From positions 1 through 64,000 of the forward strand of contig CAKZNT010000092.1 of NCBI GenBank assembly GCA_937132065.1: DNA of 64,000 nt. The letters are read 5' to 3'. Source of the stretch: an uncultured Loktanella sp. (lineage in GTDB: Bacteria; Pseudomonadota; Alphaproteobacteria; Rhodobacterales; Rhodobacteraceae). Below are positions 54,439 through 64,000 of this stretch, one piece after another. Positions within the stretch are counted from its first letter, which is position 1, and every line of letters starts with the position of its first letter. Both the position numbers and the translations under genes were made by a program. Under the pieces are notes generated by a model that ran no database searches, was not told the origin of the DNA, and saw nothing but the letters and a program-made list of their open reading frames with translations.

Positions 54439-56544
54439 TTAATGGTTTCGCTGCGCCTTTAGCTCCAACCGACGGCGGTGCAAAACCGGTTCGGTGTAGC
54501 CAGAAGGTTGAATGCGTCCTTGAAACACCAAGTCGCAAGCCGCTTGAAAAGCGATACCATCAAAATTCGGCGCCATCGGGCGATAAAACGGATCGTCCGC
54601 ATTCTGGGCATCAACGACAACAGCCATTTTCTGCATCGCATCCATGACTTCGGCTTCGGTCACAACATCGTGGTGCAGCCAGTTGGCAAGCGCTTGACTC
54701 GAAATCCGGCAGGTCGCGCGGTCTTCCATAAGCCCCACATCGTGCACGTCAGGCACTTTGGAACAGCCCACGCCTTGATCAATCCAGCGCACAACATACC
54801 CCAGAATACCCTGCGCGTTATTCTCGACTTCGGTTGTGATAACCTCTTGAGACCATTGAGGGTTTACCGCAACAGGGATCGTCAGCAAATCATCCAGCGA
54901 GCCGCGTGCGCCGCCCGCCTTGATCTCGTTCTGAAGGGTCAGAACGTCAACCTTGTGGTAATGGGTTGCATGTAGTGTGGCCGCAGTCGGGCTTGGAACC
55001 CACGCGCAATTTGCGCCTGACTTTGGATGGGCGATTTTTGCCACCAGCATATCCGCCATCAGATCAGGCATCGCCCACATCCCTTTGCCGATCTGCGCCT
55101 TGCCCTGCAAACCACAGGCCAGACCGATATCCACATTGCGATCCTCATAAGACGTGATCCAGGGAAGACCCTTCATCTCGCCCTTGGGGACCATCGGCCC
55201 CGCTTCCATGCTTGTATGGATTTCATCGCCAGTGCGATCAAGGAAACCGGTGTTAATAAACGCAACCCGTGACTTCGCGGCGCGAATGCACTCTTTGAGA
55301 TTGGCAGAGGTGCGGCGCTCCTCGTCCATGATGCCAAGTTTGACGGTGTTGCGCGGCAGGCCCAGCGCATCCTCGACCATGTCGAAAATTTCAACGGCAA
55401 AGGCCACTTCTTCGGGGCCGTGCATCTTTGGTTTCACAACATACATAGAGCCATGCACCGAGTTGCCGCCCTCGCGCGCCAGATCGTGCATCGAAATCAG
55501 GGTTGTCACAATCGCGTCCATGATCCCCTCACCCACTTCGTTGCCATCACGATCAAGCACCGCAGGGTTCGTCATCAGATGGCCAACATTGCGCACAAGC
55601 ATCAATGAACGCCCCTTAGCCGTCAGCGGACCATCCGCCGTGTCATAGCTGCGATCACCCTTGAGCGTGCGGGTAAATGTCTTGCCGCCCTTGGTCACCT
55701 CTTGGGCGAGGTCACCCTTCATCAGGCCAAGCCAGTTGCCGTAGGCTTCGACCTTATCTTCGGCATCCACGGCCGCGACGCTGTCTTCGCAATCCATAAT
55801 CGCGGACATCGCGGATTCAAGGACGATGTCGGAAATGCCTGCACTATCCTGCCCTGCAATCTGGCTGCTCGGGTCAACGTGGATCTCAACCAAAAGGCCA
55901 TTTACGCGCAGCAATGTGATCTTGGCCGCACCGCGGGTGGCATGGCCGACCAGTTGTGCGGGATCCTTAAGGGCAAGAGCGTCCATATCGACATCGGTCC
56001 AAGACCCGTTGGCCAGTGGTGCAACCGCATCAAGATGCGCACGCCCCCATGCGATAACCTGAGCGCCACGATCAGGATCATACCCCTTGCCAGCCGCCAC
56101 AGAGCCGAGCGCATCCGTGCCATAAAGGGCATCATAGAGGCTCCCCCAACGGGCATTTGCCGCGTTCAGCGCAAAGCGCGCGTTGTTGATCGGCACAACC
56201 AGTTGTGGACCCGGAATAAGCGCGATTTCGGGGTCAACATTGGTGGTCTCGATCTCAAAGTCCGGCCCTTCGGGGACAAGATAACCGATGTCACGCAAAA
56301 ACGCCTGATATGCGTCAGCATCGGCGGTGCGGTTGGCCAGATGCCATGCATCAACCTGATCCTGTATCTCTTCCCGCTTTTTCAAAAGCGCGACATTGCG
56401 CGGGCCCATCGTATGCACAAGATTTGCAAATGATTTCCAGAAATGATCTGCCGAAATGCCCGTATCCGGTAGCGCCTTGTTTTCAAGAAAATCGACAAGA
56501 CGGTGATCGACCTGCAATTCATGTTTGTTGATACGTTCAGCCAT
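54439..56544 (-). CDS. glcB: Malate synthase G
   Basis: Malate synthase G (701 residues) condenses glyoxylate with acetyl-CoA to malate, as part of glyoxylate or glycolate use. The length and monomeric G-type layout are typical. Marks include [14 protein letters not shown] near residue 132, [16 protein letters not shown] near residue 250 and [15 protein letters not shown] near residue 415. It is divergent from pepN across about 200 bases. Confidence 0.95.
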   Translation of the reverse strand: MAERINKHELQVDHRLVDFLENKALPDTGISADHFWKSFANLVHTMGPRNVALLKKREEIQDQVDAWHLANRTADADAYQAFLRDIGYLVPEGPDFEIETTNVDPEIALIPGPQLVVPINNARFALNAANARWGSLYDALYGTDALGSVAAGKGYDPDRGAQVIAWGRAHLDAVAPLANGSWTDVDMDALALKDPAQLVGHATRGAAKITLLRVNGLLVEIHVDPSSQIAGQDSAGISDIVLESAMSAIMDCEDSVAAVDAEDKVEAYGNWLGLMKGDLAQEVTKGGKTFTRTLKGDRSYDTADGPLTAKGRSLMLVRNVGHLMTNPAVLDRDGNEVGEGIMDAIVTTLISMHDLAREGGNSVHGSMYVVKPKMHGPEEVAFAVEIFDMVEDALGLPRNTVKLGIMDEERRTSANLKECIRAAKSRVAFINTGFLDRTGDEIHTSMEAGPMVPKGEMKGLPWITSYEDRNVDIGLACGLQGKAQIGKGMWAMPDLMADMLVAKIAHPKSGANCAWVPSPTAATLHATHYHKVDVLTLQNEIKAGGARGSLDDLLTIPVAVNPQWSQEVITTEVENNAQGILGYVVRWIDQGVGCSKVPDVHDVGLMEDRATCRISSQALANWLHHDVVTEAEVMDAMQKMAVVVDAQNADDPFYRPMAPNFDGIAFQAACDLVFQGRIQPSGYTEPVLHRRRLELKAQRNH

Positions 56545-56749
56545 GTCGTAGTCCTTTAGGGCGGTACACCGTTGTGCACATATTCTGGATATGCCTGACT
56601 GCTACGACAAAAGCCGCTAAGAGGCAACATTTCGGGCAGCAGGAACCCTGAACTATTTTACCTGCGTTTGATGACCGAACCACCCGTCTTGCAGCCTGTT
56701 TGCACAGCGCCTAATGTCCCATCAATCCCACATTGCAAGGACATCCCCG

Positions 56750-59287
56750 ATGCAAGACGCAAGTCCCCAGACGATCTATTTGGCCGATTATACCCCCCCC
56801 GCTTATCTCGTTGAAACGGTTCACCTGACCTTTAAGCTTGATCCCGATGCGACCCGTGTGATCTCGAAGGTCGCGTTTCGCCCCAATCCGGATGCGCAAA
56901 GCGACCGGTTTTTCCTGCATGGTGAAGACCTGACGCTGATCTCGGCGAAGATCGACGGGCAGGTTGTCACGCCTGAAGTGACCGACAAAGGGCTGACCTG
57001 CGCTGTGCCAGACAAGCCGTTTATCTGGGAAGCCGAAGTCGAAATCGCGCCCGCCAGCAATACCGCCCTTGAGGGGCTTTATATGTCTGGCGGCATGTAT
57101 TGCACCCAGTGCGAGGCCGAAGGGTTCCGCAAAATTACCTATTACCCTGACCGCCCCGATGTCATGGCCGTGTTCACGGTCGAGATCGAAAGCGCGCTGC
57201 CTGTGCTATTGTCCAACGGCAACCCTGTGTCGCGCGGCGCATGGCATGACCCGTGGCCAAAGCCCGCCTACCTCTTCGCGCTTGTTGCGGGTGATCTGCT
57301 CGCCCACGCGGACAGCTTTACGACAATGTCGGGCAAGGATGTTGATCTCAATATCTATGTGCGCCGCGGCGACGAGGACAAATGCGCCTTTGGCATGGAA
57401 GCCCTCAAGGCGTCGATGCAATGGGATGAAGACGTTTACGGGCGTGAATACGACTTGGACATTTTCAACATTGTTGCCGTCGATGACTTTAATATGGGCG
57501 CAATGGAGAACAAGGGCTTGAACATTTTCAACTCGTCCTGTGTTTTGGCCTCCCCCGAGACGGCATCAGACGCAAACTTCGAGCGCATCGAAGCGATCAT
57601 CGCACATGAGTATTTTCACAACTGGACAGGCAACAGGATTACCTGCCGTGACTGGTTCCAGCTGTGTCTGAAAGAAGGGCTGACCGTATTTCGCGATGCG
57701 CAGTTCACGGGCGATATGCGTGGCCATGCCGTCAAGCGGATCGACGATGCACTGATGATGCGCGGCCATCAATTCCCCGAGGATCGCGGGCCGCTTGCGC
57801 ATCCTGTGCGCCCTGCCAGCTTTGTCGAGATCAACAACTTTTACACCGCCACCGTCTATGAAAAAGGCGCAGAAGTCATCGGCATGCTCAAGCGGCTGGT
57901 TGGTGACGCGGCCTACGCCGCCGCTTGCACGCTCTACTTTGACCGCCACGACGGGGACGCCGCGACAATCGAAGACTGGCTGGCCGCCTTTGAAGATACA
58001 ACGGGCCGTGACTTGACCCAGTTTGCGCGCTGGTATTCGCAAGCAGGCACACCGCATCTGCATGTGAGCGAAGCTTTCGAGGGCGACACCTACACCCTGA
58101 CCCTGCGCCAAGAGCTACCTGAAACCCCCGACAAAAGTCCGAAAGAGGCGCAGGTTATTCCTGTTTCGATGGGCTTGCTTGCGCAGGACGGGCGCGAACT
58201 ACTGGCGACACAAACGCTTGAACTTACCACATTCGAGGAAAGCTATACATTTGCGGGCATCACCGAGCGGCCCATCCTGTCGGTGTTGCGCGATTTTTCT
58301 GCGCCCGTTGTTTTGCATCACGCGCAGTCCTCTACGGATCGCGCGGTTTTGCTTGCCCATGACACCGATCCGTTCAACCGCTGGGACGCAGGGCGGATGT
58401 TGGCTGGCGAGGTCCTTGCCGATATGATCGACACGGGTGCAAGCCCGAGCCGCGCATTTCTTGACGGGATGCTCGCGGTCTTGCGCGATGACAGCCTTGA
58501 TCCGCAGTTTCGCGCGCTTGCGCTGTCGCTGCCCTCACAAGCCGACACCGCGCAAGCCATTGTCGATGCAGGCGGCGTGCCTGACCCCCACGACATCCAC
58601 CTCGCCCACGAGGCGCTGCGACTGCAAGTTTCCCAACATCTTCAAGATGTTATACCACGTATTTACGCCGAAATGACAGTCACTGGCCCATATAATCCCT
58701 GCGCCAAGGATGTCGGGAAGCGCGCGCTTGGTAACGCCATGCTCAGCTATATGAGCCTCACGGACGGCGGACATCAGGCCGCTATCCAATACGAGCAGGC
58801 CGACAATATGACACAGCAGCAGGCGGCACTTGGCGTCCTTCTGAGAATTGATGCAGGCCAAGATCAACTGGCCGCCTTCGAGGCGCAATGGGGCGATGAC
58901 CGGCTTGTCATGGACAAGTGGTTCGGGATGCAGGTTGCTTGCGCAAGCCCCGCTGACGCCGTGGAAGTTGCGCGCAAGCTGATTGCACACCCCAAGTTCG
59001 ACTGGCGCAATCCAAACCGCTTTCGTGCAGTGTTGGGCGCGCTTACGGGCAATCAGGCCGGCTTTCATGCCGCCGACGGATCGGGCTATGACCTTCTCGC
59101 TGATTGCCTGATCAAGCTTGATCCCATCAATCCGCAAACAACCGCACGGGTCGCCACGGCCTTCAAGACATGGAAGCGGTATAGCCCCGAGCGCCAAGCG
59201 CAAATGCGCAGCGCTCTCCAGCGGATCAAGGACACCCCGAACCTGAGCGGCGATACGCTCGAGATCGTCAGCCGAATCTTGGGCTAG
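56750..59287 (+). CDS. pepN: Aminopeptidase N (M1 family)
   Basis: PepN (845 residues from ATG 56750) removes N-terminal residues from peptides in the cytoplasm. The exopeptidase motif GAMENKGLNIF lies near residue 247 and the zinc motif HEYFHNW near residue 285, with the third ligand in LCLKEGLTVF. ATG 56750 is chosen over 56714 because AAGGA is well placed and MQDASPQTIYLADY aligns with the usual family start. Its last codon overlaps the stop of the convergent lytic transglycosylase (CTAG shared). Confidence 0.94.
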   Translation: MQDASPQTIYLADYTPPAYLVETVHLTFKLDPDATRVISKVAFRPNPDAQSDRFFLHGEDLTLISAKIDGQVVTPEVTDKGLTCAVPDKPFIWEAEVEIAPASNTALEGLYMSGGMYCTQCEAEGFRKITYYPDRPDVMAVFTVEIESALPVLLSNGNPVSRGAWHDPWPKPAYLFALVAGDLLAHADSFTTMSGKDVDLNIYVRRGDEDKCAFGMEALKASMQWDEDVYGREYDLDIFNIVAVDDFNMGAMENKGLNIFNSSCVLASPETASDANFERIEAIIAHEYFHNWTGNRITCRDWFQLCLKEGLTVFRDAQFTGDMRGHAVKRIDDALMMRGHQFPEDRGPLAHPVRPASFVEINNFYTATVYEKGAEVIGMLKRLVGDAAYAAACTLYFDRHDGDAATIEDWLAAFEDTTGRDLTQFARWYSQAGTPHLHVSEAFEGDTYTLTLRQELPETPDKSPKEAQVIPVSMGLLAQDGRELLATQTLELTTFEESYTFAGITERPILSVLRDFSAPVVLHHAQSSTDRAVLLAHDTDPFNRWDAGRMLAGEVLADMIDTGASPSRAFLDGMLAVLRDDSLDPQFRALALSLPSQADTAQAIVDAGGVPDPHDIHLAHEALRLQVSQHLQDVIPRIYAEMTVTGPYNPCAKDVGKRALGNAMLSYMSLTDGGHQAAIQYEQADNMTQQQAALGVLLRIDAGQDQLAAFEAQWGDDRLVMDKWFGMQVACASPADAVEVARKLIAHPKFDWRNPNRFRAVLGALTGNQAGFHAADGSGYDLLADCLIKLDPINPQTTARVATAFKTWKRYSPERQAQMRSALQRIKDTPNLSGDTLEIVSRILG

Positions 59288-60108
59288 CCCTTGGTTGAAA
59301 TGGTTTCCGTCCAAGCCGCAGTGTTTGGGCGGGCCTGCGGGCGGGTGCTTTCGAGGGGTTGGCAATAGGTTTGCCGCCGCGTCCAGTTCGCCATTTCGGC
59401 AATCTTTGACGGCTTGGTCATAGGGCCCCAATCCGCCGCAACGCCGCGCCAGCGACTATCGCGCAGCGCCACCGCCTGATCGCGTTTGACGGTCACGGCC
59501 ATAATGCGCGCGGCACAGGACAGGTTATCGACGGGGTTCTTCAATGCCTCGCCCGTGGTCGCACGGCAGCCATATCTGCGGGCGGTATCGGGGTAAATCT
59601 GGAGCAGACCGAACCAAAGCCCGCCGCCCCCAACCGCGCGCGGATTATAGGTGCTTTCGTGTTTGGACAGAGCCGACATCATACCCACCCAGAACGCGCT
59701 GCGGAGCGTGGGGGAATTCTGCGCATATGCGGGACACCAGCGCTCGATGTCGCGCGGGATGACCGAATCGAGCTGCGCGCCATCGGGTCCAACAGCGGCC
59801 ATCGCGGTGCGGGTCCATATCTTTGACCCGCCATTTGTATCCCAACGGGTGCGGGGCACAAAACGGGTGCGCGCAACGGGGCGGATCGTCGGCGGGGACG
59901 TTTCAATGGTGACGGGATACCGTATCAGGTAGGCAGGCCGTTCCTTGGCACGAAATGAAGCAAGCGCCAGCGTCGCCGCCGCAACACGCGCAGCAGCTGC
60001 ATCATCGCGCGAAAATGGCCGCACCGCGGGATCTGCACACACAGAGCCCGCGATTGCCAAGGCCATAATCCCCCCCAGGAATGTCTTGAGCATCATCATA
60101 ATGCGCAA
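59284..60108 (-). CDS. Exported lytic transglycosylase (SLT domain)
   Basis: This 274-residue protein has a signal peptide (residues 1-25, FLGGIMALAIAGSVCADPA) and a C-terminal SLT domain with catalytic Glu151 (SKHESTYNPRAV), then GLLQIYPDTARRYGC and a helical end. It cleaves peptidoglycan in the periplasm. It is divergent from gatB across 111 bases. The N-terminal 120 residues form a low-complexity linker rich in arginine and threonine. Confidence 0.88.
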   Translation of the reverse strand: MRIMMMLKTFLGGIMALAIAGSVCADPAVRPFSRDDAAAARVAAATLALASFRAKERPAYLIRYPVTIETSPPTIRPVARTRFVPRTRWDTNGGSKIWTRTAMAAVGPDGAQLDSVIPRDIERWCPAYAQNSPTLRSAFWVGMMSALSKHESTYNPRAVGGGGLWFGLLQIYPDTARRYGCRATTGEALKNPVDNLSCAARIMAVTVKRDQAVALRDSRWRGVAADWGPMTKPSKIAEMANWTRRQTYCQPLESTRPQARPNTAAWTETISTKG

Positions 60109-60219
60109 TCTGCCCGCAAATGGCCCCTAGGGGCAAGTAAAACGAATGCAGCGCGCCTTGCCGCGCCCGCGCGACTGGCATAGAACCGCCATTGAGATAA
60201 CGCGCGCGGAGTTTGCCCA

Positions 60220-61731
60220 ATGCTAGACCTGACCTACACAGCCCCTACCCCAAAAGTGATCGCAGGCGCCCAGAATGACTGGGAGTTGGTCATCGGGCTT
60301 GAGGTCCACGCGCAGGTCGCCACCAAGGCAAAGCTGTTCTCGGGCGCATCGACGCAGTTTGGCGCCGAGCCAAACAGCAACGTGGCCTTTGTGGATGCGG
60401 GCATGCCCGGCATGTTGCCTGTCATCAACGAAGAGTGTGTGGCCTACGCGGTGCGCACGGGGCTTGGCCTTAAGGCCGAAATTAACTTGCACTCGGCATT
60501 TGACCGCAAGAACTATTTCTATCCTGACTTGCCGCAGGGCTACCAGATTTCCCAGCTTTACCACCCGATTGTCGGGGAAGGTGAGGTCTTGGTCGAAATG
60601 GGCAACGGTGAGGCGCGCACGGTGCGCATCGAACGCATTCATCTAGAGCAGGACGCAGGTAAATCCATTCACGACATGGACCCGAACATGTCGTTTGTTG
60701 ACCTGAACCGCACGGGCGTGGCGTTGATGGAAATCGTCTCCAAGCCCGACATCCGTGGCCCCGAAGAGGCCGCCGCCTATGTCGCCAAACTGCGCCAGAT
60801 TCTGCGCTATCTGGGGACGTGTGACGGCAACATGCAAAACGGCAACCTGCGGGCCGATGTCAACGTGTCGATCTGCAAGCCGGGTCAATACGAAAAGTAT
60901 CAGGAAACGCAGGATTTCAGCCACCTCGGCACGCGCTGCGAAATCAAGAACATGAACTCGATGCGCTTTATTCAGGCGGCAATCGACGTGGAGGCTCGTC
61001 GCCAGATCGCACTGATTGAGGACGGTAAAGAGGTTGTGCAGGAAACCCGCCTTTATGATCCTGACAAGAACGAGACCCGCTCAATGCGCTCCAAAGAAGA
61101 AGCGCATGATTATCGGTATTTCCCCGACCCCGATTTGCTGCCGCTCGAGATCGAGCAAGCGTGGGTTGACGACATTGAAGCCAACCTTCCCGAATTGCCT
61201 GACGCTAAGAAGGCGCGGTTTATCAATGACTTCGGGCTTTCGGACTATGATGCCTCGGTGCTGACGGCAGACGTCGAAAACGCGGTTTTCTTTGAGGCCG
61301 TGGCCGCTGGCGCTGACGGAAAACTGGCCGCGAACTGGGTGATCAACGAGCTATTCGGACGTCTCAAGAAGGACGAGAAAGACATCACAGACAGCCCGAT
61401 CTCGGCGGCACGGATCGGCCAGATTGTGGCGTTGATCAAATCCGACGCCATCTCTGGCAAGATCGCCAAGGACGTCTTTGAAATCGCCTATACCCAAGAT
61501 CGCGACCCCGCAGAAATCGTCGAGACCGAAGGCATGAAGCAGGTCACCGACACTGGCGCAATCGAAGCCGCGGTAGACGAGATCATTGCAGCCAACCCCG
61601 CCCAAGTGGAAAAGGCGAAAGCCAATCCAAAGCTGGCAGGCTGGTTCGTGGGTCAGGTGATGAAATCGACAGGCGGCAAAGCCAACCCAGCGATGGTCAA
61701 TCAGTTGATTGCGCAGAAACTCGGGCTGTAA
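60220..61731 (+). CDS. gatB: Asp/Glu-tRNA amidotransferase subunit B
   Basis: GatB (503 residues) is the kinase/transamidase part of GatCAB, which makes Gln-tRNA(Gln) and Asn-tRNA(Asn). Marks are [19 protein letters not shown] near residue 25, [12 protein letters not shown] near residue 103, and the C-terminal YqeY-type tail ending QLIAQKLGL. gatA and gatC are not in the window. The gene stands alone. Confidence 0.97.
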   Translation: MLDLTYTAPTPKVIAGAQNDWELVIGLEVHAQVATKAKLFSGASTQFGAEPNSNVAFVDAGMPGMLPVINEECVAYAVRTGLGLKAEINLHSAFDRKNYFYPDLPQGYQISQLYHPIVGEGEVLVEMGNGEARTVRIERIHLEQDAGKSIHDMDPNMSFVDLNRTGVALMEIVSKPDIRGPEEAAAYVAKLRQILRYLGTCDGNMQNGNLRADVNVSICKPGQYEKYQETQDFSHLGTRCEIKNMNSMRFIQAAIDVEARRQIALIEDGKEVVQETRLYDPDKNETRSMRSKEEAHDYRYFPDPDLLPLEIEQAWVDDIEANLPELPDAKKARFINDFGLSDYDASVLTADVENAVFFEAVAAGADGKLAANWVINELFGRLKKDEKDITDSPISAARIGQIVALIKSDAISGKIAKDVFEIAYTQDRDPAEIVETEGMKQVTDTGAIEAAVDEIIAANPAQVEKAKANPKLAGWFVGQVMKSTGGKANPAMVNQLIAQKLGL

Positions 61732-61737
61732 AGGCAC

Positions 61738-61753
61738 ATGGGTTAAAACCCAT
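61738..61753 (+). repeat. Small palindrome after gatB
   Basis: ATGGGTT and AACCCAT pair around AA, seven bases after the gatB stop, followed by CCTACGC. The outer flank pairs poorly. It resembles short palindromes scattered between genes in Roseobacters and could act as a terminator, but there is no T run. Confidence 0.4.
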
Positions 61754-61794
61754 CCTACGCGCAGGCTGACCAAAACACGGGGGAGGTGCGAGTA

Positions 61795-62306
61795 GTGAGC
61801 AAGCCAACCATCACGCCCGTCTGCGCGTTTGATATTGCCGCGAATGGCACAGCGCAGGCTGTCACGGACGACTGGCCTGATATTGAACCCGTGGACGGAG
61901 GTTACCGCTGGCTGCACTTTAACCGCACTGAGGCAGAGTTTGAGGCTTGGGCCAACGCGCTGCCATTGATGCAGGCGACGCCCCACGCTCCATCAGCGGC
62001 TTCATCGCCGCCCTCGCATTCGGACTGACGAAACGGATTGAAACCGTGTCACTCGGGCCTTTGACCCCAAAGCGACACCCCTTTCTTGCGGCAAGGGCTG
62101 CAACCGCACTTGGGCGCAACACCTATGTGCTGTCGATCATCGCGGCGGCTTTCTTGCCGCTGGGCTTTTTGACGGGGCTCTTCGGGATCAATGTTGGCGG
62201 CATGCCATTGATCGACTCGCAGGCAGGGTGTGTGATTATTGCGGGTGGATGTGTTGCGATTGGGGCACTTGTGATCCTGGCGTTCAGCTATTTGCGTTGG
62301 CTCTGA
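61795..62306 (+). pseudogene. Truncated zntB/CorA-type transporter pseudogene
   Basis: A GTG start at 61795, with GGGAGG just upstream, begins a ZntB-like N-terminus (VDGGYRWLHFNRTEAEFEAW). After about 60 codons the frame changes and most of the large cytoplasmic domain is missing. A second frame then gives SISGFIAALAFGLTKRIE, another deletion, and the two final membrane helices with the CorA-family motif GINVGGMP (YVLSIIAAAFLPLGFLTGLFG before it). A functional zinc or magnesium channel cannot be made. Confidence 0.85.
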
Positions 62307-62432
62307 TCCAGCCATAGCGGTGCGCACGTTCGCCAACCACAACCCCTAGCGGTTCGGAAAATATCCAGCGAAACCTTGGATTTGCGGGCCGTTCTTGATA
62401 CAAACAGCAAGTGGAAATTAAAGGGTGGCCCT

Positions 62433-62801
62433 ATGTCGTCATACGAATACAAGATTGTTCCAGCACCAAAAACGGGGCTGAAAGCGAAAGGCTTGAAGAC
62501 CGCTGAAGACCGGTTTGCCAATGCGCTTGAGACGACAATGAACACACTTGGCGCGCAAGGCTGGGAATATCAACGCACCGACACCCTGCCTTGTGAAGAG
62601 CGGTCCGGCCTGACAAAACGGGTCACGACATTTCAAAACATGCTTGTTTTCCGGCGCACAATTGCCGCCGAAACAAATGTTGAAACACCCCAAGAGCGGG
62701 TCGCCACAACTATCGCTCCTGTCGTCGCATCGCCAAAAATCGAGGCAAAGCCGCTGGAGGCCGATCCTGCGCGCACAGAGCCGCAGGTCGCCGCCGAATA
62801 A
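62433..62801 (+). CDS. DUF4177-family small protein
   Basis: This 122-residue protein has an N-terminal DUF4177 region (YEYKIVPAPKTGLKAKG, NTLGAQGWEYQRTDTL) and a disordered tail rich in alanine, proline and glutamate. Function is unknown. ATG 62433 follows AAAGGGTGGC. Its stop is directly beside the stop of the convergent bolA gene. Confidence 0.8.
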   Translation: MSSYEYKIVPAPKTGLKAKGLKTAEDRFANALETTMNTLGAQGWEYQRTDTLPCEERSGLTKRVTTFQNMLVFRRTIAAETNVETPQERVATTIAPVVASPKIEAKPLEADPARTEPQVAAE

Positions 62802-63056
62802 TCACGACACGTCGAGTGCAAGGGCGTGGATACGCCCGATAATCGCGGGGCCAAGGGCTGTGTGAATAGCGCGGTGGCGCGCAATACGTGACATGGATGC
62901 AAATTCAGGGGCGCTCATCACGATACGCCAGTGGCTTTCGCCCGACCCGTCATCACCCGCGTGACCGCTATGCAGGCTGCTTTCGTTGATCACCGACAGG
63001 GTGTTCGTTGCAAAGGCGTTTTCCAACGCCGCTTTTATCTCAATGTCCAGCCCCAT
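62802..63056 (-). CDS. BolA-family protein
   Basis: This 84-residue protein matches BolA: an N-terminal helix (IEIKAALENAF), the HSGHAGDDGSGESHW loop with the conserved histidines, and SRIARHRAIHTAL near residue 60. BolA proteins work with glutaredoxins in iron-sulfur handling and stress control. GTG 63065 is an alternative start. It is divergent from the J-domain gene. Confidence 0.92.
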   Translation of the reverse strand: MGLDIEIKAALENAFATNTLSVINESSLHSGHAGDDGSGESHWRIVMSAPEFASMSRIARHRAIHTALGPAIIGRIHALALDVS

Positions 63057-63136
63057 TATTTTCACCTAGCCCCCTTCAATCTGACAGTCAGAGGCTTAAA
63101 GTCTATTGGCCGAGTCGGAAAGGTTTGAGTAGCGTT

Positions 63137-63769
63137 ATGAAGAAAAATGACCCCTTTGGTTTTGACATGTCCGTGTCATCCTCCAAAAAGAAGAATCCAC
63201 GCGGACGGCGTGGGATGTCGGGTGCATCCGAAACCTCACAGCGGGTCTGTGATCATGCGGGCTGTGAAGAGGCGGGCCAGTATCGTGCGCCACGCTCGCC
63301 AGACGTGCTTGATGATTATATCTGGTTCTGCCAGCAGCACGTGCGCGAGTATAACCTCAAGTGGAATTTCTTTGACACCACCTCAGAGGCAGAGCTGGCC
63401 GCGCAGATGGATCAGGACCGTGTCTGGGAACGCCCGACCAAGCCGTTTGGCAAGCGCTCCGAAGAGCAACGCGCATGGGCGCGCCTTGGCGTGGACGACC
63501 CCCATCAGGTGCTTGGTGCAAATGCGACCCAGAACCCCGGAAAAGGACCAGCCGCAGGCCGCCGCCTGCCCGCAACCGAGCGGCGCGCGATCGAAATTCT
63601 GGAAGCCAAAGACAACTGGACAAAGCCCGAAATTCGCAAGCAATATAAGTCGCTTATCAAGGTGCTTCACCCTGATATGAACGGCGGTGATCGCAGTCAG
63701 GAAGACCAGTTGAACGAGGTTGTTTGGGCGTGGGACCAGATCAAGACAAGCCGCAGCTTTAAAGACTAA
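63137..63769 (+). CDS. J-domain protein with a C-terminal DnaJ domain
   Basis: This 210-residue protein has a basic N-terminal region, then a domain with C-DHAGC and WFCQQHVREYNLKWNFF, and a C-terminal J domain with the essential HPD motif (KVLHPDMNGGD). It should stimulate Hsp70 (DnaK) on unknown substrates. Placement of the J domain at the C-terminus is unlike DnaJ but is common in Alphaproteobacteria. Its stop overlaps the stop of the convergent membrane protein gene. Confidence 0.88.
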   Translation: MKKNDPFGFDMSVSSSKKKNPRGRRGMSGASETSQRVCDHAGCEEAGQYRAPRSPDVLDDYIWFCQQHVREYNLKWNFFDTTSEAELAAQMDQDRVWERPTKPFGKRSEEQRAWARLGVDDPHQVLGANATQNPGKGPAAGRRLPATERRAIEILEAKDNWTKPEIRKQYKSLIKVLHPDMNGGDRSQEDQLNEVVWAWDQIKTSRSFKD

Positions 63770-64000
63770 AAGTAGCTGCTGTCGTTGCGCGGCAGGTCAA
63801 CATAAAGAATGCTATCGTATTCGGCGCGCTGCACCTTGAACATCAAGTGCGCCGAAAACAACGCGCAGGCCCAAACGAGGGCCAGTAGCGGCGCTCCGAA
63901 CAGCGTGACCACCAAGGTGAACGGCCCAAACATTGTGCCGTATAGCGGTAGCGCAAGCGTCCCACCGATCACCGCGCCAACCAAGCTGATCCAGACCGCG
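63766..64000 (-). CDS. Membrane protein, 5' end outside the window
   Basis: The frame is open from the window edge to a stop at 63766, so about 78 C-terminal residues are visible. Two hydrophobic helices (VGAVIGGTLALPLYGTMFG region and VVTLFGAPLLALVWACALFS) are followed by a short polar tail. I do not recognise the family. A TTG at 63984 could start it, but the frame stays open upstream, so the true start is probably beyond the edge. Confidence 0.6.
   Translation of the reverse strand, partial: AVWISLVGAVIGGTLALPLYGTMFGPFTLVVTLFGAPLLALVWACALFSAHLMFKVQRAEYDSILYVDLPRNDSSYF

Overview
The window looks like chromosome of a marine Roseobacter-group alphaproteobacterium (Rhodobacterales). The basis is gene content only: GapR, a ScfR-type regulator, an NDUFA12-like complex I protein beside a DUF2155 protein, malate synthase G, accB-accC-aat, clpP-clpX, an SSF-fused histidine kinase, and a giant RTX/Hint protein. 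No rRNA, tRNA or CRISPR array was seen.

Bases 1 to about 13,660 are accessory DNA made of two integrase elements placed back to back. Element 1 runs off the left edge. Reading leftward from its integrase it carries a winged-helix replication-type protein, an unknown 302-residue protein and a partial HK97-fold major capsid-like protein, a set that suggests a prophage remnant or a capsid-carrying satellite. Element 2 (about 4,917-13,660) has a decayed integrase with three single-base frameshifts, an unknown protein, an AlpA-like HTH / zinc-finger HTH / tyrosine recombinase cassette, and a complete type I restriction-modification operon (hsdM-hsdS-hsdR). Similar G-rich repeats sit at both of its ends. 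An IS3 orfA scrap lies just beyond its right end.

From 14 to 23 kb are chromosomal housekeeping and metabolic genes: an Lrp regulator divergent from a TPP enzyme, a YdeI-like protein, an orphan Fe(III)-type ABC permease, gapR, and a BigR-like sulfur operon (regulator, MBL-fold persulfide dioxygenase-like hydrolase, two YeeE/YedE halves, TIGR01244 phosphatase/sulfurtransferase) with a palindromic operator. A FliM-like protein follows.

From 23.8 to 34 kb is a signalling and transport block: a CheY-like regulator, a small membrane protein and an SSF-STAC-histidine kinase are translationally coupled, followed by a ScfR-family regulator divergent from a five-gene HAAT-family ABC transporter. The layout suggests sensing and uptake of a small organic acid or amide, but the substrate is not known from sequence.

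From 34 to 44.4 kb are accB-accC-aat, convergent with clpX-ridA-NDUFA12-DUF2155; clpP; an MFS carrier; and a two-subunit molybdenum hydroxylase. From 44.5 to 53.5 kb a 37-residue ORF is start-stop coupled to a 2,927-residue RTX protein with a C-terminal Hint domain. From 53.5 to 64 kb are a class I glutamine amidotransferase, malate synthase G, aminopeptidase N, a lytic transglycosylase, gatB, a zntB pseudogene, a DUF4177 protein, bolA, a J-domain protein and a partial membrane protein.
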